Origin: an uncultured Clostridia bacterium
GTDB lineage: Bacteria; Bacillota; Clostridia; Oscillospirales; Acutalibacteraceae
DNA: 64,000 nucleotides
Assembly (NCBI GenBank): GCA_946183365.1
Contig: CAMHAH010000005.1
Location: forward strand, 109,952-173,951
Reading direction: 5' to 3'
The translations under genes were made by a program, and so were the position numbers. The notes under the pieces are model-generated. The model made no database searches and was not told the DNA's origin. It saw only the letters and a program-made list of their open reading frames with translations. Positions 11,647 through 20,414 of this stretch are shown here, piece by piece. How positions within the stretch are numbered: position 1 is the first letter of the stretch; each line of letters starts with the position of its first letter.

Positions 11647-11958
11647 TTATACTAATGTTTCTGTGATAAGTTTATTGATTACGTTCTGCTTGAGCTTGAG
11701 TGTCTTCTCGCTAAGGGCTTCGGCGTTTTTCTTCGCCTCTTCTCCCCTTTCTCTGACGACGGCATCAGCGCGGGAGCGCGCCTCTTCGCAGGCTGATCTT
11801 TCAAACTCCTCAGCCTCAGCTTTTGCCGAACTGATGATCTCATCGGCGCGGCGCTTAGCGTCGGCTACAAGCTCAACCGCCTTTTGCTCAGCCTGAGATT
11901 GCATCTCGCTCGATTTTAGCTCAGCCTCTCTCACTCTATCTATTGTGGAAACAGCCAT
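11647..11958 (-). CDS. ntpF: V/A-type ATPase peripheral-stalk coiled-coil subunit (G/H type)
   Basis: Partner of subunit E in the peripheral stalk (NtpF of Enterococcus, G/H elsewhere). The start is the ATG at 11958, behind GGTGGTG, rather than 12018, giving 103 residues. Apart from the first dozen residues it is one coiled coil rich in Ala, Glu, Lys and Arg (RVREAELKSSEMQSQAEQKA). It is first in the operon, as in Enterococcus, and only about 24 bases from the predicted transcription start. Confidence 0.88.
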   Translation of the reverse strand: MAVSTIDRVREAELKSSEMQSQAEQKAVELVADAKRRADEIISSAKAEAEEFERSACEEARSRADAVVRERGEEAKKNAEALSEKTLKLKQNVINKLITETLV

Positions 11959-11989
11959 AAATTCACCACCATATAGTGTATTCCTTAAT

Positions 11990-12018
11990 ATAATAACCTC
12001 AAAGCATTGGTAAGTCAA
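11990..12018 (-). promoter_or_regulatory. Sigma-A promoter of V-ATPase operon 1
   Basis: TTGACT, 17 bases, TATTAT on the minus strand, placed about 32 bases before the ntpF ATG. Both hexamers are close to consensus with ideal spacing. Confidence 0.75.
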
Positions 12019-12080
12019 ATGTTTTTTGTATTATTCGGTACAAAAATACCGATTTGTAAAAAAACTATTCTACATTTTAT

Positions 12081-12093
12081 TTCTAATTCAGAA
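12081..12093. repeat. Interrupted palindrome TTCTAATTCAGAA, copy 2
   Basis: Exact copy of the 13-base element at 2712-2724, here in the region between the divergent V-ATPase operon 1 and spoIIGA. Confidence 0.4.
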
Positions 12094-12172
12094 TTATTTA
12101 TACATCATAACCTTTTGAGTTCTCATTTTTAGCCCTATATCTGAGATTATTACAATAATAAGCATATCCGCT

Positions 12173-12205
12173 TTGACACTATATTCCCGGGATCTGTGCG
12201 ATAAT
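12173..12205 (+). promoter_or_regulatory. spoIIG-type promoter with long spacer and near-0A box
   Basis: TTGACA (12173-12178) is followed by GATAAT (12200-12205) after 21 bases, or TAATAT after 23. The Bacillus subtilis spoIIG promoter is known for a 22-bp spacer and activation by Spo0A-P. The reverse complement across the -35 reads TGTCAAA, one mismatch from the 0A box TGTCGAA. Confidence 0.6.
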
Positions 12206-12245
12206 ATACGCGTACAAGTCAATTGTTTTTCACAGGGGTCTTTGT

Positions 12246-13028
12246 TTGGTCGTATACATAGATATACTGATCGTGATAAACACGGTCATAAATTACGCCG
12301 TTCTAATGACAGCCGATAAGCTGCTCAAACGTAATATAAGGCTTTACAGGCTGATAATCGGGGCGTTTACGGGAGCTTTGTTCTCTCTTATCATCTTTAC
12401 AGATATCGATAATCAACCGCTGCTATGGCTTATAAGGCTTATATCCTCGGCGGTGATCGCCTTTGCTGCATTCGGTTATAAAAGCAGGAGAGAATATATA
12501 AAGGCTTTGATAATGACAGCTGCGGTCTCTCTCGTTTACTGCGGCGGGTTCATACTGTTCTATCAGCTGTTCAAGCCGCCGAATATGCTTATAATCAACG
12601 ATGTGCCGTACTTTGAGGTCGACCCTCTTTTGATGATAATACTTACCGCGGTGATCTATGTTATATTGCTTGTAATCAGTAAATTATTCTCTGAGAGAAT
12701 TAAATCAACCGTTGTACCGCTCAAGTTCTCGATCAGCAAGAAAGATTACTCATGTATAGGCAAGGTAGATACCGGGTGTAATCTGATTGAGCCTTTCTCA
12801 AATTCACCTGTCATAATCGTTGATAGAAGCATTATTACTATAAATGATAATGAACCGCGCAGGATAATCCCCTATACCTCTATCGGTGGCTCGTCGTATC
12901 TGAACGCCGTCAAGGCGGACAGCGTAACGATAGATAATAAATGTATAGACAAAAGTATTTATATAGCTCTGTCCGATATCAACAACGGACAATATGAAGC
13001 TATAATAAACTCTGATATATTAAGGTGA
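12246..13028 (+). CDS. spoIIGA: Sigma-E processing peptidase SpoIIGA
   Basis: Membrane aspartic protease that removes the pro-sequence of sigma-E during early sporulation. The 260 residues are somewhat shorter than the Bacillus protein. The N-terminal half has about five membrane helices (to residue 148), and the C-terminal half holds the catalytic DTG at 175-177 within [15 protein letters not shown]. The start is TTG at 12246, seven bases after AGGGG; no better start is seen. The gene ends one base before sigE, the conserved pair order. Its promoter has the unusual spoIIG spacing. Confidence 0.93.
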   Translation: MVVYIDILIVINTVINYAVLMTADKLLKRNIRLYRLIIGAFTGALFSLIIFTDIDNQPLLWLIRLISSAVIAFAAFGYKSRREYIKALIMTAAVSLVYCGGFILFYQLFKPPNMLIINDVPYFEVDPLLMIILTAVIYVILLVISKLFSERIKSTVVPLKFSISKKDYSCIGKVDTGCNLIEPFSNSPVIIVDRSIITINDNEPRRIIPYTSIGGSSYLNAVKADSVTIDNKCIDKSIYIALSDINNGQYEAIINSDILR

Positions 13029-13029
13029 T

Positions 13030-13734
13030 ATGATGCAACTGATAAGAAACATACTGTTTAAGCTAAGATTTATTTTTCTGTCAAACAGCGTATACTACAT
13101 AAACTCGGCGGGAGCTCTTCCTCCGCCGCTTACGGCTGATGAAGAAGCCATAATTATGAAAAGGATATCTGACGGCGATGAAAAAGCAAGAGAACCGCTG
13201 ATCGTACATAACTTAAGACTGGTAGTATATATAGCGAAGAAGTTCGAGAACAGCAACGTCAATATCGAGGACCTGATATCTATAGGCACAATCGGGCTGA
13301 TCAAAGCGGTAAATACCTTCTCGCCCGAGAGGAAGATCAAGCTCGCGACCTACGCTTCGAGGTGTATCGAGAACGAGATACTTATGTTCCTGCGTAAAAC
13401 CACCCAGAGCAAATACGAGATATCAATAGAGGAGCCTTTATCCACTGATTGGGACGGAAATGAGCTGCTGCTGAGCGATATACTCGGCTCAGACAGTGAT
13501 ACTGTCAGCGCGGATATAGAGCAGGAGGTCGAGATAGCCCAGCTGTTGGAGGCGGTCAACAGGCTTAATACCAGAGAAGCGATGATAATGGAGCTTAGGT
13601 TCGGTCTCAACGGCAATAAAGAGCATACTCAAAAGGAGGTTGCGGATCTATTAGGAATATCGCAGTCTTATATATCGAGACTTGAGAAAAAGATAATCGG
13701 CAAGCTGAAAACAGAGCTTGAGAAGGTGATATAA
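13030..13734 (+). CDS. sigE: RNA polymerase sporulation sigma factor SigE (pro-form)
   Basis: Mother-cell sigma factor made as an inactive precursor. It has 234 residues. A hydrophobic pro-sequence (residues 1-27) ends at [15 protein letters not shown], matching the known cleavage region. This is followed by region 2 ([41 protein letters not shown]) and region 4 ([14 protein letters not shown]). Two adjacent ATGs could serve as start and AAGGTGAT precedes both. sigG, adjacent to sigE in Bacillus, does not follow here. Confidence 0.97.
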   Translation: MMQLIRNILFKLRFIFLSNSVYYINSAGALPPPLTADEEAIIMKRISDGDEKAREPLIVHNLRLVVYIAKKFENSNVNIEDLISIGTIGLIKAVNTFSPERKIKLATYASRCIENEILMFLRKTTQSKYEISIEEPLSTDWDGNELLLSDILGSDSDTVSADIEQEVEIAQLLEAVNRLNTREAMIMELRFGLNGNKEHTQKEVADLLGISQSYISRLEKKIIGKLKTELEKVI

Positions 13735-13740
13735 AGAAAA

Positions 13741-13763
13741 GGCAGGAGAACTACTCTTCTGCC
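13741..13763 (+). terminator. Terminator of spoIIGA-sigE
   Basis: GGCAGGAG pairs with CTTCTGCC (one G-U pair), with a short loop, followed by TATCTTTCTAT. It lies seven bases past the sigE stop. Confidence 0.65.
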
Positions 13764-13785
13764 TATCTTTCTATATAAATATGTA

Positions 13786-13807
13786 AAGCAGGCTTAAAAA
13801 CCTGCTT
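13786..13807 (-). terminator. Terminator of the acidic lipoprotein gene
   Basis: AAGCAGG/CCTGCTT with an 8-base loop. On the minus strand it overlaps the stop codon by two bases. The downstream T-content is weak, so this could also be a stability hairpin. Confidence 0.5.
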
Positions 13808-14237
13808 ACTGAGCGTTTGTATCATCCTGAGTGTTGTCAACTATCTGATCCTGAGCGTATTCAGCGGCGTTCTCGTCTGTATTGGCGTCGCTGTCGCTGT
13901 TTTCGAGACTGCCGACATTTCCGTCGCCGTCCTCTACCTCACCGTTCTCGATCATCTCGCTGACGTTCTCACCCATAGTGTCATCATCAGTGACGTCAGC
14001 CGCGGTCTCGGTCTCAGCAAGATTATCAGAGGCGTTGGTCGGGGTGATGGTCTCTCTATTATCGTCAAATAGTCCGTTGTTGTCACCCGAATACTTTGTT
14101 GCGTCATCGTTAAGATCTGAAACCACCTCAGACGCCTTGTCCTTAGCCTTGTTCATTGTGTTCTCCATGCCCTCGCAAGCGCAAAGGCAAGCCGCTGTCA
14201 TAAGAGCGGCGAAACCAAGCGCGATTATTCTTTTCAT
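13806..14237 (-). CDS. Acidic, low-complexity lipoprotein of unknown function
   Basis: Not recognised. The 143 residues start with a lipoprotein signal, MKRIIALGFAALMTAACLCAC, with a Cys at residue 17 or so as the likely lipidation site. The rest is very rich in Asp, Glu, Asn and Thr with no hydrophobic core, so it is probably disordered and exposed outside the membrane. A short helical stretch MNKAKDKASEVVSDL follows the lipobox. GGAGAAC precedes the ATG. It lies downstream of the MORN-protein gene in the same direction, with a terminator between them. Confidence 0.7.
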   Translation of the reverse strand: MKRIIALGFAALMTAACLCACEGMENTMNKAKDKASEVVSDLNDDATKYSGDNNGLFDDNRETITPTNASDNLAETETAADVTDDDTMGENVSEMIENGEVEDGDGNVGSLENSDSDANTDENAAEYAQDQIVDNTQDDTNAQ

Positions 14238-14267
14238 ATTTCGTTCTCCTTATTATACAAATAAAAA

Positions 14268-14292
14268 TTACCGCCGCATACAGCGACGGTAA
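14268..14292 (-). terminator. Terminator of the MORN-protein gene
   Basis: TTACCGTCGC pairs with GCGGCGGTAA (one G-U pair) around a 5-base loop, followed on the minus strand by TTTTTATTTG. Confidence 0.85.
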
Positions 14293-14326
14293 TAGTATTA
14301 CCCGTAAAGATTGAATTATGAAAAAA

Positions 14327-15760
14327 TCAGAAATTAATAAGAGAAACGGTTTTTTCTCCGATTTTGTTTCCGTCCTTATCATAGATAGAAATGACCAAGG
14401 TGTCATCGTCGGTATAATTTGTCAAAACGGTCTTGCCGTCAGGTAATTCCTTACATACAAATTTTACCACTCCGTCGGCGGATACCCTGACGCCGTTACC
14501 CTCGGGGACGTTGTTCTTCCAGTGTCCGATATGCATTGAGCCGTCTCTAGCGCTTATTCCCACGCCCACGCCGTGACGGGCGTTCTCAAGCCAATCTCCG
14601 CTGTAGCATAAAGAGCCGTCCTTATAATAGTACGAGCCTTTGCCGGAGCGTTTGTCGTTTTCATAACAGCCCTCATACGCGGTCTTACCGAGGTCTGTAA
14701 GAGTTCTGCCATAGCCCGAACGATTGCCGTTATCATCGAGTTCACCGTAATACTTATACATAGCGCCGTCAGCCATCACGAGCTTATCGGGTTTGATGAT
14801 ATCATTCTCGGGTTCTTCAACGGTATCGGTCTCGATCGCAGGCTCCGCTATTGCGGTCTCGGGCTCATTGATATCGGGTTCTTCGGATTGTGCTTCTTCA
14901 ACAGGCTCTTTATTGACCTGAACCTGCGCTATGGCTCTCACAACAGCCTCGATGCTCTTATCGTCTATTTCTTCGTTTTCTTCAGCTTTCGGTTCTTCTG
15001 TTACTTTCTGAGCGGCAGGCTTGCCGAATTCTCTCGCTTGAGTGATATCGAGCGACGAGGACAGATTGCGCTTGACGTTGAAATCTTTGGCGTTAATCTT
15101 ATCGAGCAACGGAGAGTTACCGTAAATGAAAGTCTGTTCGGGAGCTTCGTTGATCTCTTTCTCTACCTGTGAAACAAAGCTGTTGTAAGAATTGAGCTGA
15201 TCTTCGGACAAATAAAGAACGATGCCTTCATTGGTAGAAGCTACGGCGGTATAATCGGTAAACTCGGCTCTCACGCGCTCAGCGACTTTCTCGTCAGCGA
15301 TCCCGGGAGCGTCTTTGAGCACCAAAGCTCTCGGCAGCTCCTTATCCTTATACAAAAGGCAAAGACCGTCTCTGAGCTTTCTCGGTTCTAAAGAAGCGCA
15401 TATCGCGCCGCTCTCGTCGGTATATTCAACTCTCAACAAGGTATGCAGCCTGCTGAATAACAATCTTTTGATAAGCTTGCTGTCTTTATAAAAGCAGATA
15501 TGATATCTGCCGCCGTCGGCTTCGGTCACATCCTGCAAAACCGTCCCGTCAGACATACTGACAGTCCACTTAAGAGGCTTGTCCTTCTCGATACAATAAT
15601 CATAGAGATGATACTCGCCTTCGCTGTTGTAGGTTATCTTATCACGTATCTTGTCAAAATCATTAAAATAGCTTTTTCTGACCGCTGAGAGAATATCACC
15701 CTCTAAATCTAAATCGTCAAGCTTTGAAATACAAAAATTATAAAAATACTTTATACCCAT
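14327..15760 (-). CDS. MORN-repeat protein
   Basis: 477 residues with no signal peptide or membrane segment, so probably cytoplasmic. The first 260 residues form a domain I do not recognise. A Glu/Pro-rich linker follows (about 250-330). Four MORN-type repeats come next (about 335-430), visible as YYGELDDNGNRSGYG, YEGCYENDKRSGKG, YSGDWLENARHGVG and HIGHWKNNVPEGNG. MORN repeats often mediate membrane-lipid or protein contact, but the role here is unknown. It lies after pfkA with a hairpin between them. Confidence 0.75.
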   Translation of the reverse strand: MGIKYFYNFCISKLDDLDLEGDILSAVRKSYFNDFDKIRDKITYNSEGEYHLYDYCIEKDKPLKWTVSMSDGTVLQDVTEADGGRYHICFYKDSKLIKRLLFSRLHTLLRVEYTDESGAICASLEPRKLRDGLCLLYKDKELPRALVLKDAPGIADEKVAERVRAEFTDYTAVASTNEGIVLYLSEDQLNSYNSFVSQVEKEINEAPEQTFIYGNSPLLDKINAKDFNVKRNLSSSLDITQAREFGKPAAQKVTEEPKAEENEEIDDKSIEAVVRAIAQVQVNKEPVEEAQSEEPDINEPETAIAEPAIETDTVEEPENDIIKPDKLVMADGAMYKYYGELDDNGNRSGYGRTLTDLGKTAYEGCYENDKRSGKGSYYYKDGSLCYSGDWLENARHGVGVGISARDGSMHIGHWKNNVPEGNGVRVSADGVVKFVCKELPDGKTVLTNYTDDDTLVISIYDKDGNKIGEKTVSLINF

Positions 15761-15786
15761 AAATCATTCGCACCCTATACAGTTAA

Positions 15787-15810
15787 GGCAATACCGCGTA
15801 CGGTATTGCC
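15787..15810 (-). terminator. Hairpin terminator after pfkA
   Basis: A perfect 10-bp stem GGCAATACCG/CGGTATTGCC with a 4-base loop, seven bases past the pfkA stop. The T-tract is poor (TTAACTG), so termination may be partial. Confidence 0.55.
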
Positions 15811-15817
15811 CTAATGA

Positions 15818-16783
15818 TCAAATAGAAACTTCAAGAGCTATATCATAGAGCTCTCTGTCGAATTGACGCGGCATATCGAGAGCCTCGGTGATATCATAAT
15901 CGACGATCTCTCCGTGCTTATAGGCGACAACACGGTTGCCGATGCCCTGAGCGAGCAGATGAACGGCGGATACACCCATTGAAGTAGCCATCAGACGGTC
16001 CATCAGCGTCGGAGAACCTCCTCGCTGAACGTGACCGAGGATAGTTGCTCTGGTCTCTATACCGGTGCGGTGCTGGATGTAATGAGATATCTCCTGGACA
16101 CCGCCGACGCCCTCGGCTACGATTACTATAAAGTGTTTCTTGCCGGTATCCTTCTGCTCATAGATACGAGAGATGACGTCCCTCTCGAGGTCATGCTCGA
16201 TCTCGGGGACAAGGATAGCGGTTGCGCCTACCGCGATACCGGTCTGCAAAGCTATATCGCCGCAGCGGCGACCCATAACTTCAACAACAGAGCAGCGGTC
16301 GTGGCTGGCGGCTGTATCACGGATCTTATCGACCATCTCAACAGCGGTGTTCATCGCCGTATCAAAGCCGATGGTATAATCTGAACAAGCAATATCATTA
16401 TCGATGGTGCCGGGGATACCTACGCAGGGTATACCGAGGTTAGACAGAGCGCGAGCTCCTTTGAACGAGCCGTCGCCGCCGATAACTACCAGACCCTCGA
16501 TATCGAGAGAGCGGCAGAAATCAGCCGCCTGCTGCTGATACTCGGGCTGCATAAACCTCTTGCTGCGGGCCGTGTACAGGATCGTACCACCGCGGCTTAA
16601 AATATCTGATACAGAGCGGAGATTGAGCTCTTCTATATCGCCGTTTAAAAGACCGCTGTAGCCCTTATAAACGCCCACCATCTTGAAGCCGTAGTATATA
16701 CCGGCTCTTACGACCGCTCTTATAGCGGCGTTCATACCCGGAGCGTCGCCGCCGCTTGTTAATACTGCTAATGATTTAGCCAT
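15818..16783 (-). CDS. pfkA: ATP-dependent 6-phosphofructokinase
   Basis: Phosphorylates fructose 6-phosphate to the 1,6-bisphosphate, the committed glycolytic step, in the cytoplasm. The 321 residues are the normal bacterial PfkA length. The nucleotide loop SGGDAPGMNAAIR is at 10-22, and GGDGS at 102-106 carries the glycine associated with ATP rather than pyrophosphate use. The catalytic PGTIDND is at 124-130 and MGRRCGD is also present. GGAGG lies seven bases before the ATG. It has its own promoter and a hairpin after it. Confidence 0.98.
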   Translation of the reverse strand: MAKSLAVLTSGGDAPGMNAAIRAVVRAGIYYGFKMVGVYKGYSGLLNGDIEELNLRSVSDILSRGGTILYTARSKRFMQPEYQQQAADFCRSLDIEGLVVIGGDGSFKGARALSNLGIPCVGIPGTIDNDIACSDYTIGFDTAMNTAVEMVDKIRDTAASHDRCSVVEVMGRRCGDIALQTGIAVGATAILVPEIEHDLERDVISRIYEQKDTGKKHFIVIVAEGVGGVQEISHYIQHRTGIETRATILGHVQRGGSPTLMDRLMATSMGVSAVHLLAQGIGNRVVAYKHGEIVDYDITEALDMPRQFDRELYDIALEVSI

Positions 16784-16828
16784 AATAATCCTCCTGTCAT
16801 ATGTAAGATAATAAACTATTACTTATCT

Positions 16829-16858
16829 ATTATAATACAAACATATAGATATAATCAA
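16829..16858 (-). promoter_or_regulatory. Sigma-A promoter of pfkA
   Basis: TTGATT, 18 bases, TATAAT on the minus strand, about 45 bases before the pfkA start. Confidence 0.7.
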
Positions 16859-16896
16859 GTTATTTATGCAAATTTCATCAAATATTTTAAGCGCCT

Positions 16897-19800
16897 TTAT
16901 TTCAGTATGACATTCCCCTTGCCGAGCTGATATTCAAGCTCGCCGAGCATAGTGGGATTAGGGGTCGTCCAAAGGCTTTGAGGCGCCATCAGCTGTGACT
17001 TTTTGTCGCTGAGATAAAAGATTACTTTTACGTTACCGGGGAATATCTCAAGTATGTTCTTTGCCTTCAGATATTCAGAGCTCTCGAGTGATCTGACCTT
17101 GAGATAGAGCTTCTCAGCCTTTTGCGGCTCAAAATTCACAGGTTGTTTGACCGGGGCAGAACTTATCGGAACGTTACTAAGCTCCTTTGCCGGTGGTAAA
17201 GCGGTTATCTTCTCTGCGATGATACGGGGCTCTTCGTCCTCTTTAAAGCTGAGAGTACCCTGTATATCTATTACGGAGCCGATATAAAGGGCTTCTCTGC
17301 ATTCGTCAAGTATATTCGGGAACACTATCATTTCACATGAGCCGAAGCGATCCTCGATATCGGCGAACGCCATCATCTTATTGTTCTTTGTTATCTGGGT
17401 TTTATTCTTGTTGACCGACGCAATCAGCCTTACCTTTGAGCGGTCAGAGTATCTGCCGCTCTCGGAATTGATTATATCGCTGATACGGTCGGCGTTAACG
17501 GTGTTTGAATACTCTGCGTACTCATCGAGAGGATGACCGCTTAAGTACATACCCGCAATTTCCTTTTCCATATTCAGCTTCTCGGTAATCGGGAACTCGT
17601 CAAGCTCGGGCACGGCTATCTCATCATCGGCAGAGCTGTCGCCCATATCAAAGAGAGATATTTGACCCGCTCCGCCGCCGCGCCGCCTGTCATATTCAAG
17701 GTCATCGAGAACAGTCTTTGAGACAGTAATCATCTGGCGGCGGTTATAGCCGAGATTATCGAGAGCTCCGCATTTTATGAGGCTTTCAAGAGATCTTGCG
17801 TTCAGTCCTTTGCCGTTGAGCCTTTTACAAAAATCATAGAAAGACTTATACGGCCGTATGGCTCGCTCGCGGATTATAGCATCTATAAAAGCTAAGCCGA
17901 GATTCTTTATCGCCGATAATCCAAATCTAATATGATCGCCGGAGACGGTATATTTGCTCTCGCTCTCATTGACACTCGGGGGCAGTACCGAGATCGACAT
18001 CCTGTGACACTCGCTGATATATTGAGCGGTCTTGTTCTGACTGTCAATTACCGACGAGAGCAGAGCCGCCATATACTCGCGTTTATGATGACATTTTAGA
18101 TAAGCGGTCTGATATGAGAGAACCGCGTAAGCCGCCGCGTGGCTTTTGTTGAAAGCATAGGAGGCGAAGCTCTCCATTTCGGCAAATATCGATAATGCGG
18201 TTTCCTCGTCTATACCGCGCCTTAGACAGCCTTCGACCTCGATCTCACCCTTATCATTCACAAGTCCGTTTACGAATATTTGCTTTTCACGCTCCATGAC
18301 GTCGTGCTTCTTCTTGCTCATGGCTCGGCGTACGATATCAGCCCTGCCGAGAGAATAGCCCGCTAAAGAGCGGAATATCTGCATGACCTGCTCCTGATAC
18401 ACTATACAGCCGTTGGTGACGTTGAGGATGGGTTCGAGCAGAGGGTGCTTGTATGTTATCAGCTTAGGGTTATGACGGTTGCGGATATATATCGGGATAG
18501 AGTCCATCGGACCTGGTCTATACAGAGAGATAACAGCTATAAGATCCTCAAAGCGTTCGGGTTTCAGCTGAGCGAGAACGTTCTTCATTCCTCCGCTCTC
18601 AAACTGGAATACACCGTCGGTGTTGCCGGTAGAGATCATATCATAAACAGTCTTGTCGGTGTAGCGGATATCATTTATTGAAAAATCGGGTTCCGTCCTG
18701 CGTATCATAACCTCGGCGTCGTGGATTACTGTAAGGTTGCGCAGACCGAGGAAATCCATCTTCAAAAGACCGAGCTCCTCAAGGGTGGTCATAGTGAACT
18801 GGGTAATTACAGCCTCATCGGATTTAGCGAGCGGTACATAATCGCTGACGGGTCGGTCGGTTATGACAACTCCTGCGGCGTGCATGGTGATATGTCTCGG
18901 GACGCCCTCGAGCTCTCTTGCGATATCTATTATCTGTTTGACGACAGGATCCTGATGGTAGCTTTGTCTGAGCTCTGCAGAGAGTGTAAGCGCCTTATCG
19001 ACGGTCATATCGATGCTGAATGGTATCATCTTGGCGATCTTATCGACCTGAGCGTAAGGAATATCGAGAACTCTGCCTACGTCTCTTACCGCGCCTCTCG
19101 CCTGCATCGTACCGAAAGCAACTATCTGAGCCACATGATCCTCGCCGTATTTACGGATAACATAATCTATGACCTCGCCGCGTCTGTCTTTGCAGAAATC
19201 TATATCGAAGTCAGGCATACTGACGCGCTCGGGGTTCAGGAAGCGTTCAAACAGGAGATTATATTTTATAGGATCTATACCTGTGATACCGATACAATAC
19301 GCGCATAAAGAGCCGGCGCCCGAGCCTCGTCCGGGGCCAACGGGGATATCCCGGCTTTTTGCGTACTGCACAAAGTCGTTGACTATCAGAAAATAGTCGA
19401 CAAAGCCCATGTTCTTTATAACGCTCAGCTCATACTCGAGCCTCTCGATCAAAGAACTGTCGGGAGAGTTACCGTAATGCAGATAAAGCCCATCGTAGCA
19501 TTTGCGTCTGAAATACTCATAGTGATCTTCGTCGTCAGGGGTCTTGAAATCGGGCAGCTTACGCTTGCCGAATTCTATCTCTACATTACAGCGCTGAGCT
19601 ATTTTTGTTGTATTTTCAAAAGCTTCATCGACGCCGCTGAACATAGAGCGCATCTCATCCTCGCTCTTTAAATAGAATTCCTCGGCTTCAAAGCTCATTT
19701 TCTTATCATTTACGGTGCTGTTGGTCTGCATACAAAGCAGGATATCATGCAAATTATGATCCTCTTTGCGGATATAGTGGCAGTCGTTGGTAGCTACGAG

Positions 19801-20397
19801 ACCCGCGCCTATCTCTCGTGCGAGTTTGATGAGCTGAGTATTAAGTCGCTGCTGCTCAGTTATACCGTGATTTTGGAGCTCAATATAGTAATTATCCTTA
19901 CCGAACAGGCTTTGATAATACAGAGCGCTTTCAACAGCGCCTTTATAATCATCTGACAAAAGTCTTTTCGGGACTTCACCGGACATACAGGCAGACAGAC
20001 AAATAAGCCCCTCATGGTATTTTTCGAGGAGCTCACGATCTATACGGGGCTTATTATAAAAGCCCTCGGTAAAGGCACGGGACACAAGCTTCATCAAGTT
20101 CTGATATCCGATATTGTTCTCGCACAATAAAACGAGATGATAATACTCTCGGTCAAGCTCAAATGTCTTTTCAAAGCGTGAACGAGGAGCTACATAGACC
20201 TCACAGCCTATGACCGGGTGAACCCCCTGCTTTTTACACTCACGGTAAAAGTCGATTACACCGTACATAACGCCATGGTCGGTTATGGCAAGGGAGCTTT
20301 GACCGAGTTCTTTCGCGCGACTGACAAGCTTGCCGATGCGGCAGGCGCCGTCAAGCAAGCTGTACTCGGTATGTACATGAAGGTGTGTGAACGACAT
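16897..20397 (-). CDS. dnaE: DNA polymerase III alpha subunit DnaE
   Basis: Replicative polymerase of the DnaE class. The 1166 residues are full length. The N-terminal PHP domain begins FTHLHVHTEYSLLDGACRI with the metal-binding His residues intact. The polymerase palm shows PDFDIDFCKDRRGEV, with the catalytic acidic residues. The finger segment GPGRGSGAGSLCAYCIGIT and the later helix-hairpin-helix and OB regions (near residue 960-1060) follow. Firmicutes normally also carry PolC, which is not in this window. It starts 17 bases after xseA, so it is probably the last gene of the nusB operon. Confidence 0.97.
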   Translation of the reverse strand: MSFTHLHVHTEYSLLDGACRIGKLVSRAKELGQSSLAITDHGVMYGVIDFYRECKKQGVHPVIGCEVYVAPRSRFEKTFELDREYYHLVLLCENNIGYQNLMKLVSRAFTEGFYNKPRIDRELLEKYHEGLICLSACMSGEVPKRLLSDDYKGAVESALYYQSLFGKDNYYIELQNHGITEQQRLNTQLIKLAREIGAGLVATNDCHYIRKEDHNLHDILLCMQTNSTVNDKKMSFEAEEFYLKSEDEMRSMFSGVDEAFENTTKIAQRCNVEIEFGKRKLPDFKTPDDEDHYEYFRRKCYDGLYLHYGNSPDSSLIERLEYELSVIKNMGFVDYFLIVNDFVQYAKSRDIPVGPGRGSGAGSLCAYCIGITGIDPIKYNLLFERFLNPERVSMPDFDIDFCKDRRGEVIDYVIRKYGEDHVAQIVAFGTMQARGAVRDVGRVLDIPYAQVDKIAKMIPFSIDMTVDKALTLSAELRQSYHQDPVVKQIIDIARELEGVPRHITMHAAGVVITDRPVSDYVPLAKSDEAVITQFTMTTLEELGLLKMDFLGLRNLTVIHDAEVMIRRTEPDFSINDIRYTDKTVYDMISTGNTDGVFQFESGGMKNVLAQLKPERFEDLIAVISLYRPGPMDSIPIYIRNRHNPKLITYKHPLLEPILNVTNGCIVYQEQVMQIFRSLAGYSLGRADIVRRAMSKKKHDVMEREKQIFVNGLVNDKGEIEVEGCLRRGIDEETALSIFAEMESFASYAFNKSHAAAYAVLSYQTAYLKCHHKREYMAALLSSVIDSQNKTAQYISECHRMSISVLPPSVNESESKYTVSGDHIRFGLSAIKNLGLAFIDAIIRERAIRPYKSFYDFCKRLNGKGLNARSLESLIKCGALDNLGYNRRQMITVSKTVLDDLEYDRRRGGGAGQISLFDMGDSSADDEIAVPELDEFPITEKLNMEKEIAGMYLSGHPLDEYAEYSNTVNADRISDIINSESGRYSDRSKVRLIASVNKNKTQITKNNKMMAFADIEDRFGSCEMIVFPNILDECREALYIGSVIDIQGTLSFKEDEEPRIIAEKITALPPAKELSNVPISSAPVKQPVNFEPQKAEKLYLKVRSLESSEYLKAKNILEIFPGNVKVIFYLSDKKSQLMAPQSLWTTPNPTMLGELEYQLGKGNVILK

Positions 20398-20414
20398 AAT
20401 TGTTTCCTCGTTTT

